From the NCBI GenBank assembly GCA_905221605.1, contig CAJNDS010002539.1, positions 124,001 to 188,000 of the forward strand: a DNA stretch of 64,000 nt. Reading direction: 5' to 3'. How positions within the stretch are numbered: the first letter of the stretch is position 1; the number at the start of each line of letters is the position of its first letter. This document shows, one piece after another, positions 8,695 to 18,041 of the stretch. The stretch is from Symbiodinium natans. Its lineage: Eukaryota > Sar > Dinophyceae > Suessiales > Symbiodiniaceae. Under the pieces are notes generated by a model. The model did not search any database. It saw nothing but the letters and a program-made list of their open reading frames with translations, and had not been told where the DNA came from. The position numbers and the translations under genes were made by a program.

Positions 8695-8808
8695 GTAGAG
8701 TCTCTTGAGAAGGTGTATGTCGGCCCTACTCCTTGGCACCATGGGTGGAACATCATGGATGCTTTCACTGGCTGGCATGCTGGACATGGAACTCCGCACC
8801 TTGGCTGA
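8695..8808 (+). CDS. CTHRC1-like C-terminal exon with stop
   Basis: Acceptor ccctactggtag, then LVESLEKVYVGPTPWHHGWN, IMDAFTGWHAGHGTPHLG and TGA at 8806-8808. Same MD-x-FTGW signature and similar distance to the stop as 6837-6933. LVESLEKVYVG may correspond to LVDVAIWVGTC of CTHRC1. Likely the 3' end of the second gene in the array. Confidence 0.6.
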   Translation, partial: VESLEKVYVGPTPWHHGWNIMDAFTGWHAGHGTPHLG

Positions 8809-8823
8809 TGGCCCCGGAAGTAC

Positions 8824-8976
8824 GGTTTAGGGTTTGGGGTTTGGGGTTTGGGGTTTGATTTTTGGAGTTTGGGGTTTAGGGTTTGGGTTTTGGGTTTAGG
8901 GTTTAGGGTTTAGGGTTTAGGGTTAGGGTTTAGGGTTAAGGGTTTGGGGTTTAGGGTTCTGGGTTTAGGGTTTAGG
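8824..8976. repeat. TTTAGGG / TTTGGGG tract
   Basis: Mixed TTTAGGG, TTTGGGG and GGGTTTT units, directly 3' of the gene end. The sequence after it to about 9290 has no convincing gene; it repeats a (c/t)gaatctatcaa motif near 9128, 9177 and 9211. Confidence 0.8.
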
Positions 8977-9339
8977 GCCCGATCTTTGTACGTACTTGTG
9001 ATGGATTTTCTACATGCTGGCCATATGTAACATCTGTATTTCAATATATTATGATATATTTCTACATTCTTTGCCGCTGAAGTTGCTTTCTTTTTGCTAG
9101 TTTCGTGGAAAATGGGTGGGGGGCGTCTTGAATCTATCAAGAGATTTTGTGGGGCAAAGGGGGGGTCGCCAGTCATCGAATCTATCAATCAGGGCGGGGC
9201 CCATTCCTCCAAATCTATCAATAATTGCCTTTAAACTGAGATTGGGGGAGGGGCTGGTGATAGATGCACGGTCGTTGCGTTATAGATCACGGTTTGTATG
9301 ATGGCGCGTGATCCGCGGATCTGTATCCATCGCGGTCTC

Positions 9340-9620
9340 CTTGAGCGCATCTGTGGCGGTGTGTGGTGAAGTGGGGTGGGCGTGGTGGTTGTGGTGTTGG
9401 TGTGTGGTGGTGCGTGGACGTGTGTGGTGGCATGTGGTGGATGGACTGTGGTGGCGATGGTGGTGGTGGTCGTATAGTAGTGTGCGGTGTGTCCGAATCC
9501 ACGTTGGCGTCAATCAGGGCTAGCCTTCATTGTCCTCGGCTGCACCCTCAAGTTTTATATCTGTATCAGTGTGTGTATGTATGTATATATTTATATGTAC
9601 ATATATATATATATTATAGA
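9340..9620. repeat. GTGGTG-rich and TATG microsatellite region
   Basis: Purine-biased GTGGTGG-type low complexity (about 9353-9480), followed by tgtatgtatgtatatata from about 9565. Open frames here are composition artefacts. Confidence 0.7.
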
Positions 9621-9685
9621 TACATCAGTACAAAGTACTGTATTTATGAGATGTTTTCATTTCTTGCGTATATTGTGCCGAGGAG

Positions 9686-9741
9686 AGCCACGGTGCACCT
9701 GGAGGTCCAGGAGATCCCAGAGGCCTCTCGGTTGGCCCTTG
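9686..9741 (+). CDS. Short exon, unknown
   Basis: Reads TVHLEVQEIPEASRLAL and ends at donor GTATAC (9742). Amphipathic and protein-like, between a microsatellite and a TTTAGGG tract. Confidence 0.4.
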
Positions 9742-9862
9742 GTATACTGTCCCTTATTGGGTTTAGGGTTTAGGGTTTGGGGTTCAGGGTTTAGCAAAAA
9801 GGGTTTAGGGTTTAGGGTTTAGGGTTTAGGGTTTAGGGATACTTTTCAGAGGGTTTTGGGGG

Positions 9863-9919
9863 CCATCCGAGGCCTACCCCCTCTACCACTACAAGAGCGG
9901 CGAAGGTGGTGATGCTCGG
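9863..9919 (+). CDS. Short exon, unknown
   Basis: Reads PSEAYPLYHYKSGEGGDAR and ends at donor GTACGG (9920). Tyr/Gly-rich and unlike the surrounding repeats. Two other frames are partly open. Confidence 0.35.
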
Positions 9920-10142
9920 GTACGGGCCTGAGCGGCTTTAGGGTTTAGGGTTTAGGGTTTAGGCTTTAGGCTTTAGGGTTTGCGGGTTGTAGTTTAGGGT
10001 TTACATCGGGTTCTTCGAGGCACTCGTGCCCCCACAAGGCTGCACCCTTGTACCCCTAAAAAACTTTAGGGCCGGGCACTTGAGAGAGCCCTGGCGCAAA
10101 AAAAAAAGGTTTAGGGCACGTGCAACCTCTGCTTGCGCCAAG

Positions 10143-10206
10143 GACTCCGGGCACCTTACTGGCCGGCACATCTCATTCAAGAAGCTCAACAAAGACAGCA
10201 ATTTGC
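10143..10206 (+). CDS. CTHRC1-like module, 'TFTK' type
   Basis: Acceptor gcttgcgccaag, then DSGHLTGRHISFKKLNKDSN-L, ending at GTCTCC (10207). HISFKKLNKDSNLR aligns with CTFTKMRSNSALR of CTHRC1 with conserved spacing. First recognisable module of the third gene in the array. Confidence 0.55.
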
Positions 10207-10354
10207 GTCTCCCAGCTGTGCAATAAGCAGCGGCCGGTCAAGTACCAGACCCACGACTCCTATACAGGGATATAGAGTAGGGTTCTAAGAACCCTAAATA
10301 GGCTTATAGTAGTAAGTAGAGTCCCATACTCATAACCCTACTTACCCTCGCAAG

Positions 10355-10385
10355 GGAGAACTTCCGCTGCAACTGCTTGCATTTC
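10355..10385 (+). CDS. 31-nt cysteine exon
   Basis: Between acceptor taccctcgcaag and donor GTAGGC: ENFRCNCLHF. Small C-x-C exons of this kind recur in the Cys-rich part of the array. Flanked upstream by a family E-like repeat and downstream by a family F element. Confidence 0.4.
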
Positions 10386-10500
10386 GTAGGCCTTTCTTGG
10401 CCTTTGACCACCCTCTTAGGTTACCTTAGGTTCCCCTGTAAGCCCCTTTTCAAACCCAAAAAGGGTACCCTTTTCATCCCTGGTTTACTCTTGGGTCTAG
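10386..10500. mobile_element. Family F element ending exactly at an exon
   Basis: Right half aaaaagggtacccttttcat ... ctcttgggtctag matches other F copies (48.8, 52.0 kb). Its terminal TAG at 10498-10500 is the acceptor for the exon at 10501. The left end begins with GT (10386), so the whole element can be a GT-AG intron. The left terminus is diverged. Confidence 0.7.
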
Positions 10501-10667
10501 CAGTCGATGACTTTGCTGAGCGTGAGCCGAGGCCTCTACTACTCGGACAACCTTCGGGTCATGGTGCGAGACGTGCACCGGCAAGGTGCCTGCGCGTGCC
10601 GCTGGTCCATTCACATCGATGGGAAGGAATGTCCCACGGGATATGTTGCGGGAGACAAGGCTCGGAC
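10501..10667 (+). CDS. CTHRC1-like module, 'LRV..C.W..DGK.C' type
   Basis: Starts at the AG of the family F element. Reads QSMTLLSVSRGLYYSDNLRV, then MVRDVHRQGACACRWSIHI and DGKECPTGYVAGDKARTC. NLRVMV ... CACRW-x-I-x-I-D-G-K-E-C corresponds to ALRVLF ... CCQRW-x-F-x-F-N-G-A-E-C in CTHRC1; this is the clearest match in the window. Donor GTGTGG at 10668. The Cys of CACRW and KEC would form the usual extracellular disulfides. Confidence 0.7.
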
Positions 10668-10907
10668 GTGTGGCAGTGCTTTCCTTCTTTTTGGCTGTCT
10701 GCGTGCCGTCACTACTATGCCTGAGTACGTAGGTAACCTTTAACCTTTTGGGGCTTCTGTAATCCTACCGTAGTTGAAAGATTGGCCGTTTTTGGCCAAG
10801 GGTACTCTTGGTCTTTCTTGCAACCACTGGAAACACACAAGAACACGGGCAACCGGCTTCCTTCCTGACTCAGGCCCTTGATACCACTAGAAAACAGACA
10901 TGCGCAG

Positions 10908-10995
10908 AACCGAGGAGACGTCTACATTCATAGACATGAGGCTTGGCAGGCACATTCATCGGAGCTTTTCGGGATTGTGGAAGCTGGTGCTTGCA
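10908..10995 (+). CDS. Probable CTHRC1-like module, 'IY..GLC' type
   Basis: After acceptor acatgcgcag the frame reads NRGDVYIHRHEAWQAHSSEL then FGIVEAGACKYL. DVYIHRHEAW...VEAGACK fits the CTHRC1 stretch [10 protein letters not shown]...SVEGLCEG loosely, and the position just after the DGK.C module is right. The minus strand is also open. The 3' edge is uncertain. Confidence 0.4.
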
Positions 10996-11476
10996 AATAC
11001 CTGGAGAAACTCCGGCATACCCCTTAGTAGCTGAGTGAGTACACTCTGCACTTTTTTGGGATACTAGCATCCCCTATAGAACTGAGTACACTTTTTGGGG
11101 CTTATGAACTCAGCAACTAAGACCCTGTGTAGACTTTAAAGATGCAATTGCACCCGGAAGTTAAGTTGAGGCCCCTTTCTGGTCTTTGCAGGTTCATGAG
11201 TTCGTCCCGGTATGGTAAACATAAAATCACTCCGCCAGCACCTGCACCGGAACTTTTGCGTGCAAACCATCTTAGGGTTTTAGGGTTTAGGGTTTAGGGT
11301 CCTGGGGCAGAAAGTCGGCACTGGAAACCGTGCTGCCAACCCACTCATACGCCAATCCGGGTTCGCCGAACAGTCGCAGGACAGCATGCTACCAGGACGG
11401 GCTATGAGGCCCTAGAATCCCCATAACCAACCCTCTAAAGGGCCTTTTTAAGGGGCCTTATGGGTATCATACCCCA

Positions 11477-11530
11477 TGCTGCTACGGCGGTGTCACGGTG
11501 TCATTTGCGCGCCCACATGTGGTACTTCAG
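11477..11530 (+). CDS. CTHRC1-like module, 'G.C.G' type
   Basis: Reads CCYGGVTVSFARPHVVLQ and ends at GTTGCC (11531). C-x-G-V-x-V-x3-H-x-V-x-V has the same spacing as CKGVSVGKHTVQ at 8320. A longer alternative frame (to 11835) is open but runs into a family B element. Confidence 0.4.
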
Positions 11531-11811
11531 GTTGCCAGGGGCCCCCAAACGAAGTGACCCTCCTGACTAGCGACAGCAGGTCCATGGTCGCCTGGTTCAA
11601 AAACACGGCGTTTGTGGGCAGTTGGCGGAGATCTGCGCATAGGTCTCTACAGAGCGGGCCTGCTACCATCAAGGGATGCCATTCTGAGGGTATATATCAT
11701 GTCTGCGGTTCCGCGCCCAGACCTAAAGCCACATTGACCGTCAGGGAGGACTCCATTGTTCTAAAAGGAGGGACCCTCCTTAAGACAGAGGTCCCTTCCA
11801 GGGGTCCTCCT
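11531..11811. other. Open but unassigned stretch
   Basis: A frame reading SMVAWFKNTAFVGSW and then SGPATIKGCHSEGIYHVCGS is open on the + strand. It may contain one more exon of the third CTHRC1-like gene (between 11575 and 11740), but I could not place edges with confidence. Confidence 0.25.
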
Positions 11812-11920
11812 CCCAAAGAGCCCAATATTGCTTAATTAGGGAATATACCTTAAATCATATTAATAATCCCTATATGATTTAAGGAATATTCCTTAATTAC
11901 GCAATATTGGGCTCTTTGGG
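11812..11920. mobile_element. Family B palindromic element
   Basis: cccaaagagcccaatattgc ... gcaatattgggctctttggg, nearly perfect palindrome over 109 bp. Confidence 0.85.
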
Positions 11921-12009
11921 CTTGTGCCTTATGCCCCTTCGGCCCAGGAAAATCCCCATCGACCGAAGAGTATGGTCGGGTATTGCGATGGGGTTGACGC
12001 AGGCGACCA

Positions 12010-12157
12010 CAAGGCCGGGTCCTGGGCTTTGGGGGTTTTCAGGGGTTTAGGGCATTTTCGGGGGTTTCGGCGGCTTTAAGGGGCTTTAGGGGGGCTTAAG
12101 GGGGTCTTGGGGGGTTTAGGGGGCTTTGGTGGCTTGAGGGGGTCTTGGGGGGTTTAG
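12010..12157. repeat. Degenerate GGCTTTAGGG / GGGGTTT array
   Basis: Loose tandem of ggggtttagggggcttt-type units, possibly a decayed telomere tract. It ends in the TTTAG that serves as acceptor for the next exon. Confidence 0.6.
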
Positions 12158-12233
12158 GCCAAGGTCTTTTGAGGTGAAGGGCACCTGGCTCAAGAGCGCA
12201 CATGCTGTCTGTGCCACCCCATCTGTCAACTGA
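12158..12233 (+). CDS. Short exon with stop, unknown
   Basis: Starts after the TTTAG of the preceding tract. Reads PRSFEVKGTWLKSAHAVCAT then PSVN and TGA at 12231-12233. VCATPS resembles the end of an IPT/TIG strand, but 24 residues are too few to say. Position suggests it belongs to the third array gene or is its own C-terminus. Confidence 0.4.
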
Positions 12234-12339
12234 GGCCCTGAGCCCTAAACCCTTTTGTCCAAGCAGGTAGCACAAAAAGACGGACCTTATATAGTCCCCA
12301 TATAGCTCCTGAATGCCCCCTAAATATGGTGCAGCGTCG

Positions 12340-12590
12340 CTGCCCCCCCCCCCCCCCCCATGGTCCCCCCCCCCGCTTGGCGGGGTTTAGGCTTTAGGCT
12401 TTAGGCTTTCGGCTTTAGGCTTTAGGCTTTAGGCTTTAGGGTTTGGGCTCCCCGCCCCGCCCCCCTGTGGTTTGGGCCCGCCTGTGGGGTTGCTGTGGTT
12501 GGGGTTTAGGGTTTTGGGGTTTAGGGGTTTAGGGGTTTAGGGTTTGAGGAGTGGGGGTTACCATGGGGGGGGGGGGGTACCGACACGGGA
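12340..12590. repeat. Poly-C/G and GGCTTTA tracts, no gene
   Basis: Two C-runs (about 12343-12358 and 12366-12374), then ggctttaggctttaggcttt units turning into TTTAGGG, then a G-run with a mirrored 'accatgggggg'. The right side is roughly inverted relative to the left (ccatggtcccccc / ttaccatggggg). Confidence 0.7.
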
Positions 12591-12888
12591 CACGGAACCA
12601 AATATGCCCGAAGGTCCCTTTTCAGGGTCCTTCCTTTAGTCCCTTGACGGGTGGCACAAAGAACCCCTCTGTCCCTACTCTATAACCATATTAGGGCACT
12701 TAAGGGGCTTCTAAGTGTGTGCTATAAGTACAGTTATCCTAAACCCTGAACCCGAAACACTAAACCTTTTAAGTACAGCTATATTTGGTCAGTAAGTACC
12801 ACGACTCTCCAAACAGTGCACACCGTGGTGCCTGGACAGGTCGATGTTCACGTGTCTACAACGCCAGGACCCGGCATTTTTTTCAGTA

Positions 12889-13000
12889 ATGTCGGGGTCG
12901 GAATGATTTCTGATGATATGTTCCCTTATGGCCCCTTCATAAATATACTAGAATAGCCCCCAAAAAACCCTATTCTAATGATTAAGGCCCTTATACTACA
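12889..13000. mobile_element. Family H element, diverged
   Basis: gtcggggtcggaatgatttc ... attaaggcccttatactac; same internal order (ttcccttatggcccc, aaaaccctattct) as 2162-2303. Confidence 0.55.
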
Positions 13001-13371
13001 GGTTTCGGGCCAAAGTTTGGGGCTTAGGGCATTAGGTGGAGAGAGAGGGCGGGGCTTGTTCCTAGGTAGGATAAGGGGGACCCTTGAAAGGGAACCCTCC
13101 TTAACCTTGTTCTGTCTCTCTTAAACAGGGACCTTATTCAGAGGGTCTATATCCCCAAGGGTCCCCCTAATCCTTTTCCCCACTTGTACAGCCATAAAGA
13201 ACCACAATGGTCGGGCGAAGCCTGCGATGCCAGGGCACATGCCGCTTGACAAGCCGAATAAGGCAAGTACCTGCCAGAGCCACAGCCACACCCTAGCCCT
13301 AAACCCTATAACCTATACCCTTTCCCCTATACCCTAAACCCTAAACCCTAGCCCTAAACCCTAAACCCTTT

Positions 13372-13497
13372 GGTGGCATGTGCCAGGATATGGGCATTGC
13401 GATTGCCACACTGGATGGCACAATTCGCATTATCTCCTCGAGGCCGAGGAGGTTCCGAAGCCATACGACATGGTTCCTGGGCATCAAGGGACCTTAG
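13372..13497 (+). CDS. Probable CTHRC1-like 'G.C.G' module
   Basis: Reads GGMCQDMGIAIATLDGTIRI then ISSRPRRFRSHTTWFLG, open to TAG at 13495-13497. GGMCQDMGIAIA aligns with [12 protein letters not shown] of CTHRC1. The real exon probably ends near ISS; no sharp donor was seen. It follows a CCCTAAA tract without a clear acceptor. Confidence 0.4.
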   Translation, partial: GGMCQDMGIAIATLDGTIRIISSRPRRFRSHTTWFLGIKGP

Positions 13498-13978
13498 GGG
13501 GGGTTTAGGGTTAAGGGTTTAGGGTTTAGGGTTTAGTTGCAAAAAGGGCAAGGGACTAAAAGAGGGACCCTTAAAAGGGACCGTAGGGGTTCTTAAGGGA
13601 TTATTCGGGGGCTACTTTGGTATATAGGGACTATGTAAGGTATGTATAGGGGAATAGGATTAGGGGTCCCTGCTAGGGGTCCGTCCTTAATTATACCCCT
13701 TATTCTTCTTTATTTGAGGGACTAACGAAGGGACCCTTCTACGGGACAATTGGCTTCCGGTACTATGTAAGGTGTATATACATATATTGGGATAAGATTG
13801 CTCGAGGGAGCACTGCAGACACGGTGCGGCGGGAACTGCCTGGGAGTTGGAATGGCGGTGACGATATTACGAGGCGGCGCGCTGCTTTCTCTTCCAAAAA
13901 AGGAGCCTATGTGTGCCGAGGTATGCCCTAAACCCTAGACCCCAAACCCTAAACCCCAAACCCCAACCCGTCGCCAAG

Positions 13979-14088
13979 GTGCACTACAACATGCAGCGTC
14001 AGACCGACCATAGGGATGCTGGCATCCTAAACAATTACAAGGTCACCTTCACGAAGAGACTTGGGCAGCATGAGTTGCAGATTGTGGG
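13979..14088 (+). CDS. CTHRC1-like module, 'TFTK' type
   Basis: Acceptor cccgtcgccaag, then VHYNMQRQTDHRDAGILNNY and KVTFTKRLGQHELQIVG. Ends at a telomere-derived donor G|GTTTAG (14089). VTFTKRLGQHELQ matches CTFTKMRSNSALR of CTHRC1. The most protein-like island of this stretch; starts the fourth gene of the array. Confidence 0.6.
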
Positions 14089-14257
14089 GTTTAGGGGTTT
14101 ATAGGGTTTACAGGGTTTTTAGGGTTTTTAGGGTTCTTAGGGTTTTTAGGGTTTAGGAGCCCAGGATGAGGTCATGGACTTATAGTGGATATTCGGGGAG
14201 GGAAAACTGGCAGACAGGCACCAGTCTTGTCGCAGGTGTACCTCACAACATTCTCTA

Positions 14258-14360
14258 CATGGGTGGTTGTCAAAATATGATCCCTTTTGGGGTACCTTGA
14301 ATGTGCCGTATTTCAATAGGGATCCAAGAAGGACCATAATTTTGACAGCCACCCACATGT
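14258..14360. mobile_element. Family I palindromic element
   Basis: acatgggtggttgtcaaaat ... attttgacagccacccacat. A half copy lies at 44739. Confidence 0.75.
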
Positions 14361-14458
14361 GTTTTGCCTCACTCTGACAACGGGAGAAACAAACTTTACT
14401 TGCTGGGTATTTTGCCTTTCGCCAGGACATGCTGTGCCACTTTGGGCTGCGCCCGGAA

Positions 14459-14562
14459 CTTCCAAAACCCCCTCATTAAGGCATTGAATATACCCTGATT
14501 GATACTAAGGATCATTACTATGAATTGGGGTATATTCCTTAAGGGGTTTTGGAAGATTTGGG
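14459..14562. mobile_element. Family D element
   Basis: cttccaaaaccccctcatta ... ggggttttggaagatttggg. The next acceptor (cacacacag) lies 9 bp beyond it. Confidence 0.75.
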
Positions 14563-14571
14563 CACACACAG

Positions 14572-14610
14572 AGATGTACCGCTACGATAGTACGGAAGGT
14601 TGGCGGCCAG
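14572..14610 (+). CDS. Short exon after a family D element
   Basis: EMYRYDSTEGWRPG after acceptor cacacacag. DSTEGW weakly recalls the D.(S/F)TGW signature of the C-terminal CTHRC1-like exon. Too short to be sure. Confidence 0.3.
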
Positions 14611-14739
14611 GGGGATTTTCTAGCTAAGGGGTATAAGGAGGGATCCCTAGACGGGACCCTTCATCTTATTCCCCCATAGAACCCTCTAGTATACCTTGCA
14701 TCGTCCCTGTCTACCTAAGTAGCCCCTCAAAACCCCAAA

Positions 14740-15131
14740 CTCTAAAACCCTAAACCCTAAACCCTAAACCCTAAACCCTAAAGTCCCTTGTAAGGCCCGT
14801 CGAAAGAACCCCGAAGGTTCCTTATCAGGATCCCTCCTCTTGGCCGGAAAAAAACCCCGTAATTAACCGCCAATAGGATTTAGGGTTTAGGGTTTTGGGG
14901 TTTAGGGTTTAGGGTTTAGGGTTTAGGGTTTAGGGCCCTTAGAAGGGTCACTCCTTTATATAGTCCTTTGATCTACAGTAAACTCCAAAAAGTTGGAACT
15001 TCTTCCTTATCCGGGCACCGCAAAGAGGCATGCTAAAGGGAATCCCAGGTCGAAGCATCCTTAAACCATGTTCCAAATTTGGATTTTACACCCTAAACCC
15101 TAAACCCTAAACCCTAAACCCCTTTGCTGTA
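14740..15131. repeat. Telomere-repeat tracts, no gene seen
   Basis: CCCTAAA (about 14742-14783), TTTAGGG (about 14879-14937) and CCCTAAA (about 15090-15122), plus 'ctacagtaaactccaaaaag' at 14981, a match to the end of the large fold-back element at 62298. Confidence 0.7.
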
Positions 15132-15209
15132 ACCGGTCTCTCCGCGTCCGAGGAAGAACTCGGAGACCCGACTTCGCTTGCTTTTCACGGCCACCTGGCC
15201 TGTTTTCAG
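15132..15209 (+). CDS. Exon, unknown
   Basis: Reads TGLSASEEELGDPTSLAFHG then HLACFQ. Acidic and followed by tttcag|g. All three frames are open, so the choice rests on composition. Confidence 0.35.
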
Positions 15210-15718
15210 GGATCTAGACAAACCCTAAACCCTAAACCCTTTAAACTACTGCCTACCCAGTGGTATAAGAATAAGGAACATATACCCTAGGTCAGAAAAA
15301 AAGGATCCCGAGATAATTTAAGGCACACAGTCCTTAGCTTGGGAGGTATCGGGCTCTCTGGGTAAGGGATCGTTCCTAGGATTTAGAGAGGAGAAAAAGG
15401 GTTCAGGGCTTTGCTGTTTGTGTGTCGGGGCAGAACAGCGGCCACACAGCACATTGAATCACCTGCTGCTGATGGTTGACTTTGACAGGCCTTTGGGGTG
15501 TTGAGCTGCGTGATGAGCCACGGATTCTGGTTTAGGGTTTAGGGTTTAGGGCTAGGGTTTAGGGCTAGGGTTTAGGGTTTAAGGTTTAGGGTTTAGGGTT
15601 TAGGGCCCACTCTTTGCAGCCTCAGGAGAACCTGCGCGCGTATAGCAGGAATCACCACAAGCCCCACCATGGCACGACCTGCAGCGCTGACTGGGCGCCT
15701 CTGCTGTTCAGAGCACGA

Positions 15719-15855
15719 ACCCAAATGAGCCCAACAAAAAAAAACCTTAGTTAAGGAATACACTCAGGGTTTCGGGTTTAGGGTTTAGGGTTTGGGGTTT
15801 AGGGTTTAGGTCTTAAATCATAGCAAGGATCCCTACATGATTTAACGGAAAATAC
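15719..15855. mobile_element. Family B element interrupted by a telomere tract
   Basis: The left arm (cccaaatgagcccaac ... ttaaggaataca) stops near 15763. TTTAGGG/TTTCGGG units occupy about 15766-15810, and the other arm resumes as tcttaaatcatagcaaggat ... atgatttaa. A telomere-repeat insertion inside an element. Confidence 0.75.
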
Positions 15856-15858
15856 GAA

Positions 15859-16062
15859 CCCAAAGAGCCCAACAAAAAACCCTTAGTTAAGGAATATACC
15901 TGAAATTTGGTATGTTCCCCCTGATACTAGCAGTCCTTAATGGGGACTACCATAGGGGGGTACTATATTCCCTACAGGGGACTGTCCGTATAAGGGGGAA
16001 CATTCCTACTCGTAGATAGTTCAAGGAATGCTCCTTCATGAAGGGGTATTGGGCTCTTTGGG
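15859..16062. mobile_element. Family B element with a family C element nested inside
   Basis: Outer ends cccaaagagcccaac and gaaggggtattgggctcttt are family B. The middle, 15909-16006, is a whole family C element (tatgttccccctgatactag ... ctgtccgtataagggggaac). Direct evidence that family C transposed after family B was in place. Confidence 0.85.
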
Positions 16063-16454
16063 AACAGCACGCACGGCAGTGAGATTGGAGTCTTCTAAAT
16101 TCCCTACATGTGCACGATCGAAATTGTTATCGTGCAGCACAACAGCCAGACTGCCAGGCACTGATGCACTATCTTCACACATTTTACACGCGTACCATTC
16201 TGAAAACATGTTCCAGCAACGAAAGACACGTTGTACATGTTGTAAACAGTGTAAGCATTATGCATGCAACAAGACATGCATGCAACAAGACATGTCTCGT
16301 TAAGCCCATTTAAGCGCAATAAACTTCCCTGATGGTTCTCCCTATTACTAGCCAGCATTGTTGTGGTTTTCTTCTTCTTTTTCTTCTTCTCACCAAGTCC
16401 TGAGCGCAGTGCAAGCCTCCGTGGCTCCACTGTCAAAGGCTGGAACCACGGGCC

Positions 16455-16575
16455 CCTAAACCCTAAGCCCTAAACCCTAAACCCTAAACCCCAAACCCTG
16501 AACCCTAAACCCTAAACCCTAAACCCTAAACCCTGAACCCTGAACCCTGAACCCTAAACCCTAAACCCTAAACCC
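16455..16575. repeat. CCCTAAA/CCCTGAA tract
   Basis: About 17 units with homogeneous CCCTGAA sub-blocks, which suggests local re-amplification of variants. From 16063 to 16454 no convincing gene was found (short open frames only; atgcatgcaacaagac tandem near 16261). Confidence 0.85.
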
Positions 16576-16894
16576 TAGTCTGGTCCCTTATACCCTTGTG
16601 TATAGGGATCCGAAGTGTGTGTCCTTCTTGTGCAGAGTATATACAAGGGTTACATAACGAGGGACGTAAATTCAGGGCCCATACTTGGAACCTTAAGCAC
16701 AGGTTTCGTTAATGATCGACTCTAAACATACAACTCAGGGAGTATGCAGTTTCCGAAAATGACCCCAAGCCCTAAACACCAAACCTTAAACCCTAAACCC
16801 TAAACCCTAATCCCTAAACCCATCTTAAACCCTAAACCGTCATTTTGCGGATGGTAGGGTTCAGCGTTCATGGGTTTAAGTGCCCGGGTGTGGT

Positions 16895-17012
16895 CTGCGG
16901 CGCAGCGCCCAGGAGATCTTTGTCGATGGGAAAAGCTGTGGTTCCGCCAGCATCCATGCGCAGATCTACACCCGACGCGTCTCGCTGCAAGATGGTTCAG
17001 TTATGAAGATGG
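16895..17012 (+). CDS. CTHRC1-like module, 'DGK.C' type
   Basis: Reads LRRSAQEIFVDGKSCGSASI then HAQIYTRRVSLQDGSVMK. EIFVDGKSC-GSASIHAQIYTRR matches [24 protein letters not shown] of CTHRC1 in order and spacing. The exon may begin at 16913 after acceptor cagcgcccag. A second frame is open across the same bases (WSAAQRPGDLCRWEK) but has no family match. Confidence 0.6.
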
Positions 17013-17180
17013 GAGTTTTGTGTGCCCTAAGCCCAAAAACCTAACGCCCCCTCCCCCCAAAAAGGAATTGAACCAACAACCGTAAGCAGGGTTTAGGGTT
17101 CAGGGTTTAGGGTTTAGGGTTTAGGGTTTGGGGTTTAGGGTTCAGGGTTTAGGGTTTAGGGTTTGGGGTTTAGGGTTTAG

Positions 17181-17346
17181 GAACTTCGAAGCTGGACTTC
17201 GGGGCTTTCACGGTCTGTCACTGTTTGGGGTCCGCGCTGGCAGAATGGGGAGGACGCGGGCCGACAAAACTGCAGTTTCGAGTGAAATGCAGGGTCCTGC
17301 ATGGTTGACAGAGTGTCACACTCTCAGAAATACAGTTTTCCATGTC
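17181..17346 (+). CDS. Exon, unknown
   Basis: Starts after a TTTAG at 17180. Reads NFEAGLRGFHGLSLFGVRAG, then RADKTAVSSEMQGPAWLTEC, and runs into CCCTAAA. Protein-like but not recognised. Confidence 0.4.
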
Positions 17347-17407
17347 GGGCCCTAAACCCTAAACCCTAAACCCTAAACCCTAAACCCTAAACCCTAAACC
17401 TTTCAAC

Positions 17408-17620
17408 TTGGGTGCAAGAGATGAAGTCTTTTGCCGGCTTGTTCTCGCGAAGTGCTGCGTGCATGCTTGGAGGCACTTGAGAGAGACCTCGTTGACAAAA
17501 AACACAGTTCTGGCCCTTTTCGTCGCACACAGGCTTTCTTCTAGTACATGGGCTCTCGATCTTCTTCTGTGCTTAAAAAAACGCAGGAGATGCATCCTTG
17601 CTTTTGGAGCAACTTTTTGA
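17408..17620 (+). CDS. Open frame, unknown, strand uncertain
   Basis: Reads DEVFCRLVLAKCCVHAWRHL then TKNTVLALFVAHRLSSSTWA to TGA. The minus strand is open over the same bases, and neither has a recognised motif. Confidence 0.25.
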   Translation: MGARDEVFCRLVLAKCCVHAWRHLRETSLTKNTVLALFVAHRLSSSTWALDLLLCLKKRRRCILAFGATF

Positions 17621-17877
17621 AGCAAGAGGGCCCCTAAACCCTAATTCTTCTTGAAGTGAAGACCTTGGGACGCTCAGAAGTCAGACCCTGCACCATAAGC
17701 TCCATGCTAAAAACGCTGCGACCCTCCACGACCTGCTGTTGGGTCGCGCTCTGAAAAAACACAAAAGGGATCCATCGGGGGGCAGGAGTGTATATATATA
17801 TATATACATAGGTATTTCTTTTGTTTTAAATTATCTTTTTTTACACCCCCTTTTTACCCAACCTTTGGTTTCCGTAG

Positions 17878-17967
17878 GCAAAACCTGTGCAGGGCTGGAG
17901 GCGAATCACATCTCGCACAATGGCGGCTGGGCCAACCACCATGGACGCTTAGCTGCAACTCCGACTC
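17878..17967 (+). CDS. Possible CTHRC1-like exon
   Basis: After acceptor tttccgtag the frame reads GKTCAGLEANHISHNGGWAN then HHGRLAATPTQ, ending at a telomere-derived donor CAG|GGTTTAG. GKTC recalls DGKSC of the preceding module. Position inside the array supports it, but the match is weak. Confidence 0.4.
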
Positions 17968-18041
17968 AGGGTTTAGGGTTTAGGGTATAGGGTTTTGGGT
18001 GTCGGGCTTTTTGAGGTGTAGGAGTTTTTTGGGGTTTAGAG

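Noticed and set aside
9763-9822. Open frames rich in GFRVWGLGFRV or LNPKPLNPKP
   Set aside because: These are translations of TTTAGGG/CCCTAAA tracts, which happen to lack stops in some frames; they occur at dozens of sites and are not genes.
12195-12230. IPT/TIG domain
   Set aside because: Only VCATPS matches; 24 residues cannot define the domain.
13408-13440. WD40 repeat (IATLDGTIRIIS)
   Set aside because: A single strand-like peptide without the GH or WD signature; the CTHRC1-like alignment GGMCQDMGIAIA is better.
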